Origin: DASWNP01 sp036399175
GTDB lineage: Bacteria > Acidobacteriota > Blastocatellia > Pyrinomonadales > Pyrinomonadaceae
Reading direction: 5' to 3'
NCBI GenBank assembly: GCA_036399175.1
Contig: DASWNP010000051.1
Location: 100,521 to 164,520 of the forward strand
DNA length: 64,000 nucleotides
How positions within the stretch are numbered: position 1 is the first letter of the stretch; the number at the start of each line of letters is the position of its first letter. A program made the position numbers and the translations under genes. Below the pieces are notes generated by a model that saw only the letters and a program-made list of their open reading frames with translations, was not told the origin of the DNA and ran no database searches. This document shows positions 1 to 9,832 of the stretch, one piece after another.

Positions 1-369
1 CCCTGGCTCGACGGCCGTCGGCTCGCCGCTCATCTCAACGCGCGCAACCTCCCCGGCATACGCTTCGTGCCCGTGCGCTTCACGCCGAAGGCTTCCGTCT
101 TCAAAGGCGAAGAGTGCGGCGGCGTCAATCTCATCGTCACAGACCGAGCACGCTTCTCGCCCGTCCGCACGGGAATCGAGATAGCCCACGCCCTGCGCCG
201 TCTCTACCCGTCCGACTGGAAGGCCGACGACTACCTGCGTCTGCTCGCCAACGCCGACACGCTCGAACGACTCAAACGCGGCGATGCCCCCGACGACATC
301 ATCCGCGCCTGGCAGCCCCGGCTCGAAGAATTTCGCCGCGCCCGCGCGAGTGTGCTGCTTTACCGATAG
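1..369 (+). CDS. NamZ-like exo-beta-N-acetylmuramidase (DUF1343), C-terminal fragment
   Basis: The reading frame is open from base 1, so the gene begins upstream of the window and only about the last 122 residues are present. The fragment runs from PWLDGRRLAAHLN through FVPVRFTPKASVFKGEECGG to GVNLIVTDRARFSPVRTG, which matches the C-terminal part of the DUF1343 family. Characterised NamZ members of that family release terminal MurNAc from peptidoglycan fragments and are exported, but the signal peptide and catalytic half lie outside the window. Its job would fit the deacylase and NagA further along (inference). The stop at 367-369 is followed by a heptamer-arm hairpin. The family call is fairly sure; the substrate is inferred. 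Confidence 0.8.
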   Translation, partial: PWLDGRRLAAHLNARNLPGIRFVPVRFTPKASVFKGEECGGVNLIVTDRARFSPVRTGIEIAHALRRLYPSDWKADDYLRLLANADTLERLKRGDAPDDIIRAWQPRLEEFRRARASVLLYR

Positions 370-388
370 AAGAAAATGAAACGAAGAC

Positions 389-478
<90 letters not shown>

Positions 479-510
479 GCCTCGTTGATATTGTTTGAGG
501 GAGAAGAGAG

Positions 511-1434
511 ATGTCTAAAGCTCTGAGAGCTTTGTTGCTCGTGCTCTTGGTGGTGCTGATGCAGACGACGGCGCTTGCGTGGCACGACGCGGGGCACATG
601 ATCGTCGCGCAGATAGCTTATCTGCGACTCACGCCCGCCGCGAAGCGGCACGTTGACCGTCTGCTCGTGACAGCGCCGGACAAGCGCGCTCTCATCTTTT
701 ATTGCGAAAAGAACTATAACCCCGTGACCGTCTCGGTCTGGATGGACGATTTCAAGAGCGACTCGCTCAACGACGAATACGCTTCGTGGCATTACATCAA
801 CTATAAGCCTCTCTTCGACGGCCTTGCCGAGCGCGGCCACGTCGGGCCTGAGCCGGTCAATATCCTCGACCGCCTCAACTGGATTATCAACACGATGCGC
901 AAGGGCACGGGCAGAGACAAGACGGACGCCGAGATGCTCGGCTTCCTCTTTCATCTCGTCGGCGACGCGCATCAGCCCATGCACACGACGACGCGCTACA
1001 CCGTGAAGCAGCCTGAAGGCGACGCCGGAGGCAACGGCTTTCCCGTACAGATGCCCGCCGAGACGCGCATCAAAAATCTTCATTCATACTGGGACTCGGC
1101 GGCAGGGCAATTCGGTTTCGAGAGCAACACGCGCGACGCGGCGGGGCTCGCACGCATCCGCACCTTCGCCGACCGGATCATGGCCGCTCATCCGCCCAAT
1201 GCGAGTCAGGACTCAAAAGAGCTAGACCCGCAGCAATGGATTGACGAGAGCAACGCTCTGGCGCGTCGCGTCGCCTACGCCGGAATCAAAGAGGGCGAAG
1301 CCCCTTCGGCGCGTTACAGCGACGAGGCGAAGAGGATTTGCGCCCAACGCATCGCGCTCGCCGGATACCGTCTCGCCGCCCTGCTCAATTCCATCTATAC
1401 CGAAGAGCGCGCCAGAGAAGCGACGGCCAAATAG
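511..1434 (+). CDS. Secreted S1/P1-type nuclease
   Basis: This 307-residue protein has a hydrophobic signal peptide ending near residue 23. The predicted mature protein begins at Trp24 in AWHDAGH. In the S1/P1 family the mature N-terminal Trp is a zinc ligand, so the fit is diagnostic. Other zinc-binding motifs are visible: SWHYINY, HLVGDAHQPMH and NLHSYWD, in the usual order. The family cleaves single-stranded DNA and RNA and often has 3'-nucleotidase activity using three zinc ions. Here it would act in the periplasm or outside the cell, probably for phosphate and nucleotide scavenging (inference). The ATG at 511 follows GAGGGAGAAGAGAG, a good ribosome binding site. Confidence 0.9.
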   Translation: MSKALRALLLVLLVVLMQTTALAWHDAGHMIVAQIAYLRLTPAAKRHVDRLLVTAPDKRALIFYCEKNYNPVTVSVWMDDFKSDSLNDEYASWHYINYKPLFDGLAERGHVGPEPVNILDRLNWIINTMRKGTGRDKTDAEMLGFLFHLVGDAHQPMHTTTRYTVKQPEGDAGGNGFPVQMPAETRIKNLHSYWDSAAGQFGFESNTRDAAGLARIRTFADRIMAAHPPNASQDSKELDPQQWIDESNALARRVAYAGIKEGEAPSARYSDEAKRICAQRIALAGYRLAALLNSIYTEERAREATAK

Positions 1435-1494
1435 AACGACTCGGGGAAGAGTTCGTTAAATTAGGATGACTGAAGAAGTGCCTGCTGAATAGTA

Positions 1495-3303
1495 ATGACT
1501 CAGAGCGCCGCGTCTCCGTTTCTGGTTTTCGATTTCTCGGACGACGAGGGCAGGGGGCGGCGCAACTGTTTCAGAGAGCCTTCGGAGATAATCGTCGCCG
1601 ATTCAATCGATGAAGTGAGTGCGGCGCTGCGAAAGGTCGAGCGCGAGGTCGAGAGCGGGCGCTACGCCGCCGGTCACGTCTCTTACGAGGCCGCACCCGC
1701 TTTCGACCCGGCGCTCGTGGCGCACGACGCGGCGACAGCCGCGATGCCGCTCGTCTGGTTCGGTATCTTCGAGAAACCTTCTGCGCTCGAAGAGAAGCTG
1801 GAAGGGCAGCGCGAAGAGTCGAGCTTTAATCTCTCCGATTGGACGCCCGCAGAGAGTCGCGCGCGTTACGCGCAAAACGTCGAGACGATACGCGAGGCCA
1901 TCGCGCGCGGCGAGACTTACCAGACCAACTACACCCTCCGACTCCGCGCTCGCTTCGAGGGCGACGCCTACGCTTTCTACGAGCGTCTTCGAGCCGCGCA
2001 GCGCGCCCCCTTCGCCGCTTATCTCGACACTGGACGCCACCGAATCCTCTCCGCGTCTCCCGAGTTGTTTTTTCGTCGCCTCGGCGCGCACCTCACGACG
2101 CGCCCCATGAAGGGAACTGTCAGGCGCGGGCGCTGGCTCGAAGAGGATGAGAGCTTGTCTCGGTGGCTCGCGGGTTCAGAGAAGAATCGCGCGGAGAACG
2201 TGATGATTGTAGACCTCCTGCGCAACGACCTCGGCCGCATCGCCGAGACCGGCTCGGTGCGCGTCGAGAGTCTCTTCCGCATCGAGCGTTACCCGACCGT
2301 CTTCCAGATGACTTCGACCGTCGTCGCACGCGCCCGCGCGCAAACTACTCTGGAAGAGATTTTCAGGGCGCTCTTTCCCTGCGGCTCGGTGACGGGCGCG
2401 CCGAAGGTGAGCACCATGCGGCTCATCCGCAGGCTGGAGCTGGAGCCGCGCGGCGTCTACTGCGGAAGCATCGGCTTCATCTCGCCCGAAGGCGAAACGG
2501 TCTTCAACGTCGCCATCAGAACGGTGGTTATTAACAGCCTGACGGGCGTGGCCGAGTACGGCGTCGGCGGCGGCATCACCTGGGGCTCGACCGCCGACGA
2601 CGAATACGCGGAGATTCTCGACAAGGCCAGTTTTCTCGCCGAAGCTCAAGCGCCCTTCGAGCTACTCGAAACTCTGCGTCTGGAGCGTGGCCGCTACCGC
2701 CTTCTCGAAGAGCATCTACGGCGTCTCACCGATTCGGCGAGATACTTCGACGCGCCGCTCTCCGTCGAGCGCGTGCGCGCGGCGCTCGACGAGCACGCGA
2801 ATCAATTCCCCGAAGAGACGAGGCGCGTGCGCCTGCTGGTTTCGCTTGCGGGGCAAGCGAGAATCGAGAGCGAGCCGCTTGAAGAGTTTTCGCGCGGAGC
2901 GCCGCCAGTCGTCGCCCTTGCGCGAACGCCCGTCTCGAAGCGCGAACGCTTTCTTTATCATAAGACCACGCGCCGCGAGATTTACGAACAGAGACGAGCC
3001 GAGCGCCCCGAAGCCTTCGACGTGCTGCTCTGTAACGAGCAGGACGAGCTGACGGAGTTTACCAACGCCAACTTGCTCGTCGAGCTTGACGGGCGGTGTT
3101 GGACGCCGCCCGTCGAGAGCGGGCTGCTGGCCGGAACTCTGCGCGCGGAGCTTATCGCTCGCGGCAAGATAGACGAGCGCGTGCTCACGCGCGAAGACCT
3201 CGCGCGCGCCTCCCGCGTGTGGTGGATAAACAGCGTTCGCGGCTGCGTCGAAGTTCGATTCGAGCATGAGAGCGACGCTTCGAGTCGTCAGGGCAGGGAA
3301 TAA
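1495..3303 (+). CDS. pabBC: Aminodeoxychorismate synthase component I fused to aminodeoxychorismate lyase
   Basis: This 602-residue fusion makes p-aminobenzoate for folate. Residues 1 to about 390 form a chorismate-binding PabB domain with the motifs RPMKGTVRRG, ENVMIVDLLRNDLGR and CGSVTGAPK. The Lys in MKGT marks aminodeoxychorismate synthase; anthranilate synthase has Ala there, as in the trpE of this window. Residues from about 395 form a class IV PLP-fold lyase with the PLP-lysine region YHKTTRREIY, the motif LTEFTNANL and a terminal WINSVRGCVEV. Bifunctional PabB-PabC proteins are known in other bacteria. The glutaminase partner PabA is not in the window. The start is a plain ATG with a weak ribosome binding site. 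Confidence 0.92.
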   Translation: MTQSAASPFLVFDFSDDEGRGRRNCFREPSEIIVADSIDEVSAALRKVEREVESGRYAAGHVSYEAAPAFDPALVAHDAATAAMPLVWFGIFEKPSALEEKLEGQREESSFNLSDWTPAESRARYAQNVETIREAIARGETYQTNYTLRLRARFEGDAYAFYERLRAAQRAPFAAYLDTGRHRILSASPELFFRRLGAHLTTRPMKGTVRRGRWLEEDESLSRWLAGSEKNRAENVMIVDLLRNDLGRIAETGSVRVESLFRIERYPTVFQMTSTVVARARAQTTLEEIFRALFPCGSVTGAPKVSTMRLIRRLELEPRGVYCGSIGFISPEGETVFNVAIRTVVINSLTGVAEYGVGGGITWGSTADDEYAEILDKASFLAEAQAPFELLETLRLERGRYRLLEEHLRRLTDSARYFDAPLSVERVRAALDEHANQFPEETRRVRLLVSLAGQARIESEPLEEFSRGAPPVVALARTPVSKRERFLYHKTTRREIYEQRRAERPEAFDVLLCNEQDELTEFTNANLLVELDGRCWTPPVESGLLAGTLRAELIARGKIDERVLTREDLARASRVWWINSVRGCVEVRFEHESDASSRQGRE

Positions 3304-4026
3304 AAATCTCGCGTCGGTCGAGCCTGTGCAAGGCGCGTCGGTTTCCGTGTCGGCCTCTTATCCAAAAATCAAGATTCGTTATCCATTTTTTTGTATAAAC
3401 GGAGACACGCGGAGATGAAGCGTCGGCATAAAAGGCGTATAAAAGGGAAGCCGTCCGCGCCTCGCAGCTTGGAACATGATTTGCCGCTTGAGCGGGCGAA
3501 GCCAAAGCTACACGAGCGCGCGCGCCCACGCGTTTTGTAGAGAGCGACAACTCGCCTTCTCTTCAGTTCTGCTCTCTCTGAAATGAAAGTCGGCAGTATC
3601 ACACCGCTCGACGCGCTCGGGACGACCGAGCCCGGACGAACGCCAAAGAGCCTCGATGCTCTGTGCAGGCTCTTGCGGGATATTAAACGCTCTTATCCCG
3701 TCGATAAGAACTTTTAGTTTTTAACGGGGATGCTATAAAACTACAATGCAGTCCCGGTGTTGAAGTTTCGCCGATTCCGTCCTTCGTCGTTGCAAACGTC
3801 GGGGTCTCGTGTCCACGATAAACTCCCGTCTGAAATCTTCAACGACTAACTTTGTCAATTTGTCAGCCGTCACTTCTCTTTAGAGGGTGAATTGCAGTTC
3901 CAGCCAGAATTCCCTGATGCCTGCGCTGCTTTGGAGTCTCGGGCGCGTGCGTGCTGCACGCTCGCGCGAGACTCGCAAGCCGCCCGCAGCGCGCCGGAAG
4001 ATGTCCGAAGAGTAGAGGAAACGAAG
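3304..4026. other. Long intergenic region upstream of TonB-dependent receptor
   Basis: These 720 bases hold no convincing gene. A perfect 7-bp hairpin, CGGGATA at 3676-3682 with TATCCCG at 3694-3700, lies upstream of an AT-rich stretch containing TATAAAA at 3734-3740, a possible -10 region without a good -35. A long leader before the receptor gene is likely. No riboswitch could be recognised by eye. The sequence near 3400 (ACGGAG then ACACGCGGAG) recalls the arms of the hairpin at 7950 but has no partner. Confidence 0.5.
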
Positions 4027-7000
4027 ATGAAAAATAATAGCCTGCTGAGAATTTTCCTGTGCGTCGGTTTGCTGTTTGGACTGCTGAGCCCGGCGCTCGG
4101 TCAGGGCACGACCTCGCGCGTGACGGGCGTGGTGCTCGACATCGCGGGAGCCGCCGTCGAGGATGCGACCGTGACGCTCACCAACGAAGCGACCAACGTC
4201 TCCTTCACGACGCAGACCACCTCGACCGGAGCTTACGTCTTCGAGTCTGTCCAGGTCGGGACTTACGCGGTCGCCGTCGAGAAAACGGGCTTTCGCCGTT
4301 TCGTCTCGACGGGAAACACCGTGAACATCAACCAGCCTGCGACCATCGACGTGAAGCTTGAGGCCGGAAGCATCGCCGAGGTGGTGACGGTCGAGGGCTC
4401 GGCAGAGCGCGTGCAGACCAGTAGCTCGGGCAACTTCGGCAACACGGTCGAGCAAAAGACGCTGGAGACCTTGCCGCTCGTCGGCGTGCGCGGGCGCAAT
4501 CCGCTCACCTTCATCAACTTTCAGCCGGGCGTCGTAAGCGGCGCGAACACGGGCGGCGGCGTCCACGTTCACGGCTCGCGCGACCGCGCCTTCAACTTCA
4601 CGCTCGACGGCATCGACATCAACGAATCGAGCGCCGGGGGCTCGAACTTCACGCCGCTTCGCCCCAACCCCGATTCGCTCACGGAGTTTCAGGTGGTCAC
4701 CAGCAACTTCACGGCAGAGCTTGGCCGCAGCAGCGGCGCGCAGGTCACGCTCGTCACCCGTTCTGGGTCGAACGAGTTTCACGGCAATCTCTTCGAGTTC
4801 TACCAGACGCCGCGCCTCATCGCCAACGAGTACAACAACAACCTCAACGGCACGCCGCGCGGCCAGTTCGTCCAGCACATCTTCGGCGGCTCGCTGGGCG
4901 GCCCCATCATCAAAAACAAAACCTTCTTCTTCACCAACCTCCAATTCCTCCGCACCTCGCAGAGCATCGCGCGCACGCGCACCGTTTTGACGCAGACCGC
5001 GCGACAGGGAATCTTCCGCTACGTGGCGAACGGGCGCAACAATCCTGCGGGCGTCAGCGCAGCTTCGGTCGATGCGGCGGGCAACCCACTGTTTTCACCC
5101 TGCCCCGCGACCATCACCGCGACGACACCCGCCTGCATCGCCACCTACAGCGTCACGGCCAACGACCCGACGGGTCTCGGCCTCGACCCGACCGTTCAGC
5201 AGGTCATCGGCCTGACGCCTCTGCCGAACAACTTCAGCGCCGGGGGCGACGGCCTCAACTTCGCCGGCTTAACCTTCCTCGCGCCGCAAACTGAGAAGCA
5301 GTACGACCTCGTCTTCAAGATTGACCACACCTTCAACGAACGCAACCAGATGTACGTGCGCTACGCGCAGGGCGAGCAGAACACTCTGGGCGATTCCGGC
5401 AACGGCAACACCAACGCAGGCATCATCGGCGGCACAGGCGGCCCGCAGGCGTTCCCTGAATCTCCGCGCAACATCGACACGCTGCGCAATCCCAAGAACC
5501 TCGCCGTCAATTATCGCTGGACGCCTTCGCCGACCGTCACGAACGAGTTCGTGGTCGGCTTCAACCGTTTCACCTTCAGCTTCAATAACGCCGACCCGAA
5601 CGCCGAAGAGAACACGCCTATCCGCTTCGACTGTCCTTTTCCGGGGCTGACTACCGGCTGTCTCGACCTGACCAACCCGCTCGACAACACTCCGGCCATC
5701 AACAACGCGCGCAGCCTGCGAACCTACCAGTTCGTCGATAACCTGAGCTGGCTTTTGAACTCGCACACCTTGAAGTTCGGCGCGAATTTGCGCTACCAGC
5801 AGCACCTCGACAACAGGGGTCAGGCCGGCGGCCTCTACGTCAATCCGCAGGTTGACTTCAGCCGCAACGCCAATCCGCCGCCCGCCAATCTGACCTCGCC
5901 GACCGGCATCAACACCGCCAACGACCGCCCGCGTCTTCAGAGCTTCTACAACGTGATGCTCGGTCGCATCGGCAACGTCGGGCAGGGATTCGTCGCCGAG
6001 AGCGACCAGGCTTTCGGCGCGCCGGGCACGCGCTTCCCCTTCGACGCGCGCTATCCCGAATACGACTTCTACGCGCAGGACACCTGGAAGATTCGTCCCA
6101 ACCTGACGCTCGACTTCGGCCTGCGCTGGGAGATGAAGATTTCTCCCAGCTCCGAAGGCTCGCTTCCAATCCTGCGGCCTGACCGCCCGATTCGCATCGG
6201 CGAAGCTCCGGCCACTGACCTGCGCTGGGTCGAAGGCAAACTCTTCGATAGCGACCTGAACAACTTCGCGCCCACCGTCGGCTTCGCCTGGGATCCCTTC
6301 GGCGACGGCAAAACTTCGGTGCGCGCCAATTTCCGTCTCGCCTACGACCGCTCGAACACCTTCGTCTTCTCGTCGGCCATCTTCAACACCGCGCCGGGCG
6401 CGACAGCCGGAGTCGTCAACTCGACCTTCGGCACGCAGGCCAACGAGGGCGGACGCCTGCGCTTCGGCCTGCCGACGCTCGCGCCGCCTCCGGGAGTGAC
6501 GCCGCAGGCGCTGCGCCAGCCGCCCGCCTTCTCTTCCAACAGCATCACGGTAGTTGACCCCTCCCTGCGCTCGCCCAAGACCTACCAGTGGGGCGCGAGC
6601 ATCCAACGCGACATCGGCTGGGGCACAGTCCTCGAAGCCAACTACATCGGACGCAAGGGCGTCGGCCTCTACGGCGCATACGACGTTAATCAGGTGGACA
6701 TCTTCCGCAACGGCTTCCTCGAAGGCTTCAACGCCGTCCGCTCGGCATTCCTCAACAGCCCTGCGTGCTTCCCGACCGTCACGGCCAACTGCGGTGCCTC
6801 CATCCCGGCGGGCGCGAGTTCGCTAATCAACGGCCTGCTTTCTTCCGACACCCGACGCGGCGCACTCTCCGGCTCGCAGTTCTTCGCCAACACTTTCGCC
6901 TCCGACATCGCCCTCGGCTCGGTCGCGGCTATCGCCGACACTCTCGCGCGCCGCACGAACCAGAACGACGCCGCCGTGCCGACCATCGTCCGGAGCGGCT

Positions 7001-7842
7001 TCAGCCCGTTCTTCTTCCGGCCTTACCCGCAGTTCTCCGGCGCGCTCAACGTCATCGACAGCAACGACTACTCGGTCTACAACGCGCTTGAATTGCAGGT
7101 CAGCCGTCGTTTCAGCCAGGGCTTGAGCTACCAGTTGGCCTATACTCTGGCGAAGTCGATGGATACGCGCTCCTTCGACCCGGCTCTGACCGTCCTCGCT
7201 CGCGGCACGACGCAGACCGCCTCGAACACGCCCTACAACATCTACAACCGCAGGCTCAACTACGCCCGCTCCGATTTCGACCGCCGCCACTCGCTTCAGG
7301 GTTACGTCGTCTACGACATACCCTTCGGCAAAGGACGGCGCTTCCTGAAGGACGCCAACGGTTTCGTCGACCGTCTCGTCGGCGGCTTCGAGATTGCGAG
7401 CGTCCTCGTCTGGCAGTCCGGTCGCCCGTTCACGGTCTACTCGGGCACCAACACCATCAGCAACGTCCTGCAAACGCCCGCCAACTGCGACGGCTGCACC
7501 CCCGACCTCGGCCGCGTCGTGCAGGAATCGGGCACGAACTTCTTCTTCACGCAGGATCAGCGCGCACGCTTCTCCGCGCCCGCGCCCGGCGAGTTCAGCA
7601 ACACGGGTCGAAACTTCTTCACCGGCCCTTCCTTCTTCAATCTCGACCTCATGGTCGGCAAGAAGATTTACCTGACCGAGCGCATGAACTTCGAGATTCG
7701 CGCCGAGATGCAGAACGCGACCAACACGCCCGCCTTCGATTTCCCGACGGCGGTTATCACCAACAACACCTTCGGTCGCATTCGCGGCGCTGTCGTCAAC
7801 ACCGCGCGCCGCGTCCAGTTGGCCGCCAAGTTCAACTTCTAA
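4027..7842 (+). CDS. TonB-dependent receptor, Oar-like, with carboxypeptidase-regulatory domain
   Basis: This is a 1271-residue outer-membrane protein. The order is: signal peptide (about 1-25, ending SPALGQ), a carboxypeptidase-regulatory-like beta-sandwich (about 30-110, with RVTGVVLDIAGAAVEDATV), a plug domain (about 120-240, with HGSRDRAFNFTLDGIDINE and VTRSGSNEFHG), and a very long beta-barrel ending LAAKFNF with the terminal Phe typical of outer-membrane proteins. Such proteins are abundant in Acidobacteriota and are thought to bring large oligosaccharides or peptides across the outer membrane; the ligand is unknown. The frame is open further 5', but ATG 4027 follows GAGGAAACGAAG and begins the signal peptide, so it is preferred over an upstream start at 3892. 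Confidence 0.9.
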   Translation: MKNNSLLRIFLCVGLLFGLLSPALGQGTTSRVTGVVLDIAGAAVEDATVTLTNEATNVSFTTQTTSTGAYVFESVQVGTYAVAVEKTGFRRFVSTGNTVNINQPATIDVKLEAGSIAEVVTVEGSAERVQTSSSGNFGNTVEQKTLETLPLVGVRGRNPLTFINFQPGVVSGANTGGGVHVHGSRDRAFNFTLDGIDINESSAGGSNFTPLRPNPDSLTEFQVVTSNFTAELGRSSGAQVTLVTRSGSNEFHGNLFEFYQTPRLIANEYNNNLNGTPRGQFVQHIFGGSLGGPIIKNKTFFFTNLQFLRTSQSIARTRTVLTQTARQGIFRYVANGRNNPAGVSAASVDAAGNPLFSPCPATITATTPACIATYSVTANDPTGLGLDPTVQQVIGLTPLPNNFSAGGDGLNFAGLTFLAPQTEKQYDLVFKIDHTFNERNQMYVRYAQGEQNTLGDSGNGNTNAGIIGGTGGPQAFPESPRNIDTLRNPKNLAVNYRWTPSPTVTNEFVVGFNRFTFSFNNADPNAEENTPIRFDCPFPGLTTGCLDLTNPLDNTPAINNARSLRTYQFVDNLSWLLNSHTLKFGANLRYQQHLDNRGQAGGLYVNPQVDFSRNANPPPANLTSPTGINTANDRPRLQSFYNVMLGRIGNVGQGFVAESDQAFGAPGTRFPFDARYPEYDFYAQDTWKIRPNLTLDFGLRWEMKISPSSEGSLPILRPDRPIRIGEAPATDLRWVEGKLFDSDLNNFAPTVGFAWDPFGDGKTSVRANFRLAYDRSNTFVFSSAIFNTAPGATAGVVNSTFGTQANEGGRLRFGLPTLAPPPGVTPQALRQPPAFSSNSITVVDPSLRSPKTYQWGASIQRDIGWGTVLEANYIGRKGVGLYGAYDVNQVDIFRNGFLEGFNAVRSAFLNSPACFPTVTANCGASIPAGASSLINGLLSSDTRRGALSGSQFFANTFASDIALGSVAAIADTLARRTNQNDAAVPTIVRSGFSPFFFRPYPQFSGALNVIDSNDYSVYNALELQVSRRFSQGLSYQLAYTLAKSMDTRSFDPALTVLARGTTQTASNTPYNIYNRRLNYARSDFDRRHSLQGYVVYDIPFGKGRRFLKDANGFVDRLVGGFEIASVLVWQSGRPFTVYSGTNTISNVLQTPANCDGCTPDLGRVVQESGTNFFFTQDQRARFSAPAPGEFSNTGRNFFTGPSFFNLDLMVGKKIYLTERMNFEIRAEMQNATNTPAFDFPTAVITNNTFGRIRGAVVNTARRVQLAAKFNF

Positions 7843-7949
7843 CTCCTCTGCACAGGGCGGCAGCCGCGAATCTCTCGATTCCACTCTGCCGCCCTGCGGG
7901 GATTAGCCGTAGCGAATTACGTTTGAGTGCAGTTTAAGAAGCAATTTAA

Positions 7950-8032
7950 CGCGGAGGGCAGGAGCGAGGCGCAGAGGGCGCAGAGCGTGAAAAGCTCTGT
8001 GTCCTCTGTGCCTCTCTGTGTTGAAAACTAAC
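7950..8032. repeat. Tandem-unit inverted repeat, site 2 (CAGAGG-type arms, degraded)
   Basis: The left arm reads GCGGAGGGC, then GCGCAGAGG and GCGCAGAGC. The right arm has CTCTGTGTC, CTCTGTGCC and CTCTGTGTTG. The arms pair imperfectly and the unit is nearer 9 than 7 bp. The loop contains GTGAAAAGCT. It lies between the receptor and the deacylase gene. It looks like an older or sloppier member of the heptamer-arm group. Confidence 0.6.
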
Positions 8033-8082
8033 GCGCGCTTCAGCGTCAACGCGAAAAAGATTTAGACCGAAATCAGAAGCTT

Positions 8083-9741
8083 ATGCGAACCCGCACGGCT
8101 CGCGCCGCCGCCACCACCGCCACCATCGCGCTGCTCATCTGCCTGCTCTCTCAGCCGTCGTCGATGCTTACGTCGGCGAGACAGCAGGCCGCGCCCGCCT
8201 ACGACCTCATCATCGTCAACGCGCGCGTCGTCGATGGCACGGGCAACCCCTGGTTTCGCGCCGACGTAGGTGTCAAAGACGGACGCATCGCGCGCGTCGG
8301 TCGGCTCGAAGGGGCGCAGGCGCGACGCCGGATTGATGCGAAAGGACAGGTCGTCGCGCCCGGCTTCATAGATGTCCACACGCACGTCGAGGGAATTTAC
8401 GAGCTTCCGGCGGCGGAGAATTTCGTCCGCATGGGCGTCACCTCGCTCGTAACCGGCAACTGCGGCTCTTCGACCGTCGAGGTCGGAAGATTTTTCGGGC
8501 GCATGCAGGAGACGCCGCTCGCCGTCAATCTCGCCACTCTCGTCGGGCACGGCTCGGTGCGAAGGGAAGTCGTCGGCCTCTCGGAGCGCGAGCCGACGCC
8601 GGAGGAGCTGCGCCGGATGGAGCAGTTGGTTGAGCGCGCGATGCGAGACGGCGCGGTCGGTCTTTCGACCGGCCTTATCTACGTGCCCGGAACTTACGCC
8701 AAGACCGAAGAGGTAGTGGCTCTGGCGCGCGTCGCCGCGCGTCACGGCGGCGTCTACGCGACGCACATGCGAAGCGAAGGCACGGAAGTTTTAGACGCCA
8801 TTCGTGAGAGCATCCGCATCGGCGAAGAGGCCGGATTGCCCGTCGAGATTTCGCACTTCAAAATCAGCAGCCTACGCCTCTGGGGCAAGAGCACGCAGAC
8901 GCTCGGCCTCGTGCGCGAAGCACGCACGCGCGGCTTGCAGGTCACCATAGACCAGTACGCCTACACGGCCAGCTCGACCTCGCTCGATTCGCGTCTCCCG
9001 ACGTGGATGCTCGAAGGCGGGCGCGAAGCGGGACGGGCGCGCTTGCAGGACGCGCGCCAGCGCCGGCGTGTCTTCGACGAGCTGAAAGAGGCTCTGAAGA
9101 AGAACGGGCAGAAAGATTTCTCCTATGCCTTCGTCGCCAGCTACGAGCCGAACCCGGCGTTCAACGGCAAATCCATCGCCGCCATTACGAAAGAGGTGCG
9201 GGGCAAGACCGACTTCAACAGTCAGGTCGAGCAGATACTTGAGATGTACGTGGCGGGCGGCGCGGCGATGGTCTATCACAACATGAGCGAAGAGGACGTG
9301 CGCGCCATCATGCGCGAGCCCTTCGCGATGATTGCATCCGACAGCAGCGTGCGCGCCTTCGGCGAGGGTGCGCCGCACCCGCGCGGCTACGGCAACAACG
9401 CCCGCGTCCTCGGGCGCTACGTGCGAGAGTTGCGCCTCATCACGCTCGAAGACGCCGTCCGCAAGATGACCTCGCTTCCGGCTCAAACCTTCGGCCTGCG
9501 CGACAGAGGGTTGGTGCGCGAAGGCTTCGCCGCCGACCTCGTCGTCTTCGACGAGCGCACCATCGGCGACCGCGCCACCTTCGAGCAGCCGCACCAGTAC
9601 CCGGTAGGGCTCAGCCACGTCGTCGTCAACGGCGAGCCCGTCCTCCTCGACGGACAGATGACGGCGGCGCGACCCGGCACGCCCTTGAGAAACGGCGCCT
9701 GGACTACTCCCGCGCCCGCCGTCGCTTCAAGACATGACTAA
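8083..9741 (+). CDS. N-acyl-D-amino-acid deacylase (amidohydrolase superfamily), exported
   Basis: The 552-residue protein begins with an export signal (about 1-35) and then shows the D-aminoacylase pattern: YDLIIVNARVVDGTGNPWF, APGFIDVHTHVE with the HxH metal motif, TGNCGSS, VGLSTGLIYVPG, ATHMRSEG, VEISHFK and a late MIASDSS with the metal-binding Asp. The family hydrolyses N-acyl-D-amino acids or D-aminoacyl peptides, using zinc. Placed between two TonB-dependent receptors and before nagA, it may process D-amino-acid peptides derived from peptidoglycan (inference). The start ATG 8083 has only a weak ribosome binding site. The main alternative is another D-hydantoinase-like amidohydrolase, which fits less well. 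Confidence 0.87.
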   Translation: MRTRTARAAATTATIALLICLLSQPSSMLTSARQQAAPAYDLIIVNARVVDGTGNPWFRADVGVKDGRIARVGRLEGAQARRRIDAKGQVVAPGFIDVHTHVEGIYELPAAENFVRMGVTSLVTGNCGSSTVEVGRFFGRMQETPLAVNLATLVGHGSVRREVVGLSEREPTPEELRRMEQLVERAMRDGAVGLSTGLIYVPGTYAKTEEVVALARVAARHGGVYATHMRSEGTEVLDAIRESIRIGEEAGLPVEISHFKISSLRLWGKSTQTLGLVREARTRGLQVTIDQYAYTASSTSLDSRLPTWMLEGGREAGRARLQDARQRRRVFDELKEALKKNGQKDFSYAFVASYEPNPAFNGKSIAAITKEVRGKTDFNSQVEQILEMYVAGGAAMVYHNMSEEDVRAIMREPFAMIASDSSVRAFGEGAPHPRGYGNNARVLGRYVRELRLITLEDAVRKMTSLPAQTFGLRDRGLVREGFAADLVVFDERTIGDRATFEQPHQYPVGLSHVVVNGEPVLLDGQMTAARPGTPLRNGAWTTPAPAVASRHD

Positions 9742-9832
9742 AAAATCCTTAGCCATGTTAATATGCAAAATCCTTTCAGCTCATATACGAAGAGCCATCC
9801 ATTTATTGAACAGTAAAGAGGAGCTACACGCT

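Noticed and set aside
3880..4944. Long antisense reading frame opposite the first TonB-dependent receptor
   Set aside because: Shadow of biased codons in GC-rich DNA; Arg/Ala/Val/Glu-rich with no domain, and the sense frame has clear motifs. The same holds for antisense frames at 5269-6606, 6823-7884, 10526-11344 and 17836-19110.
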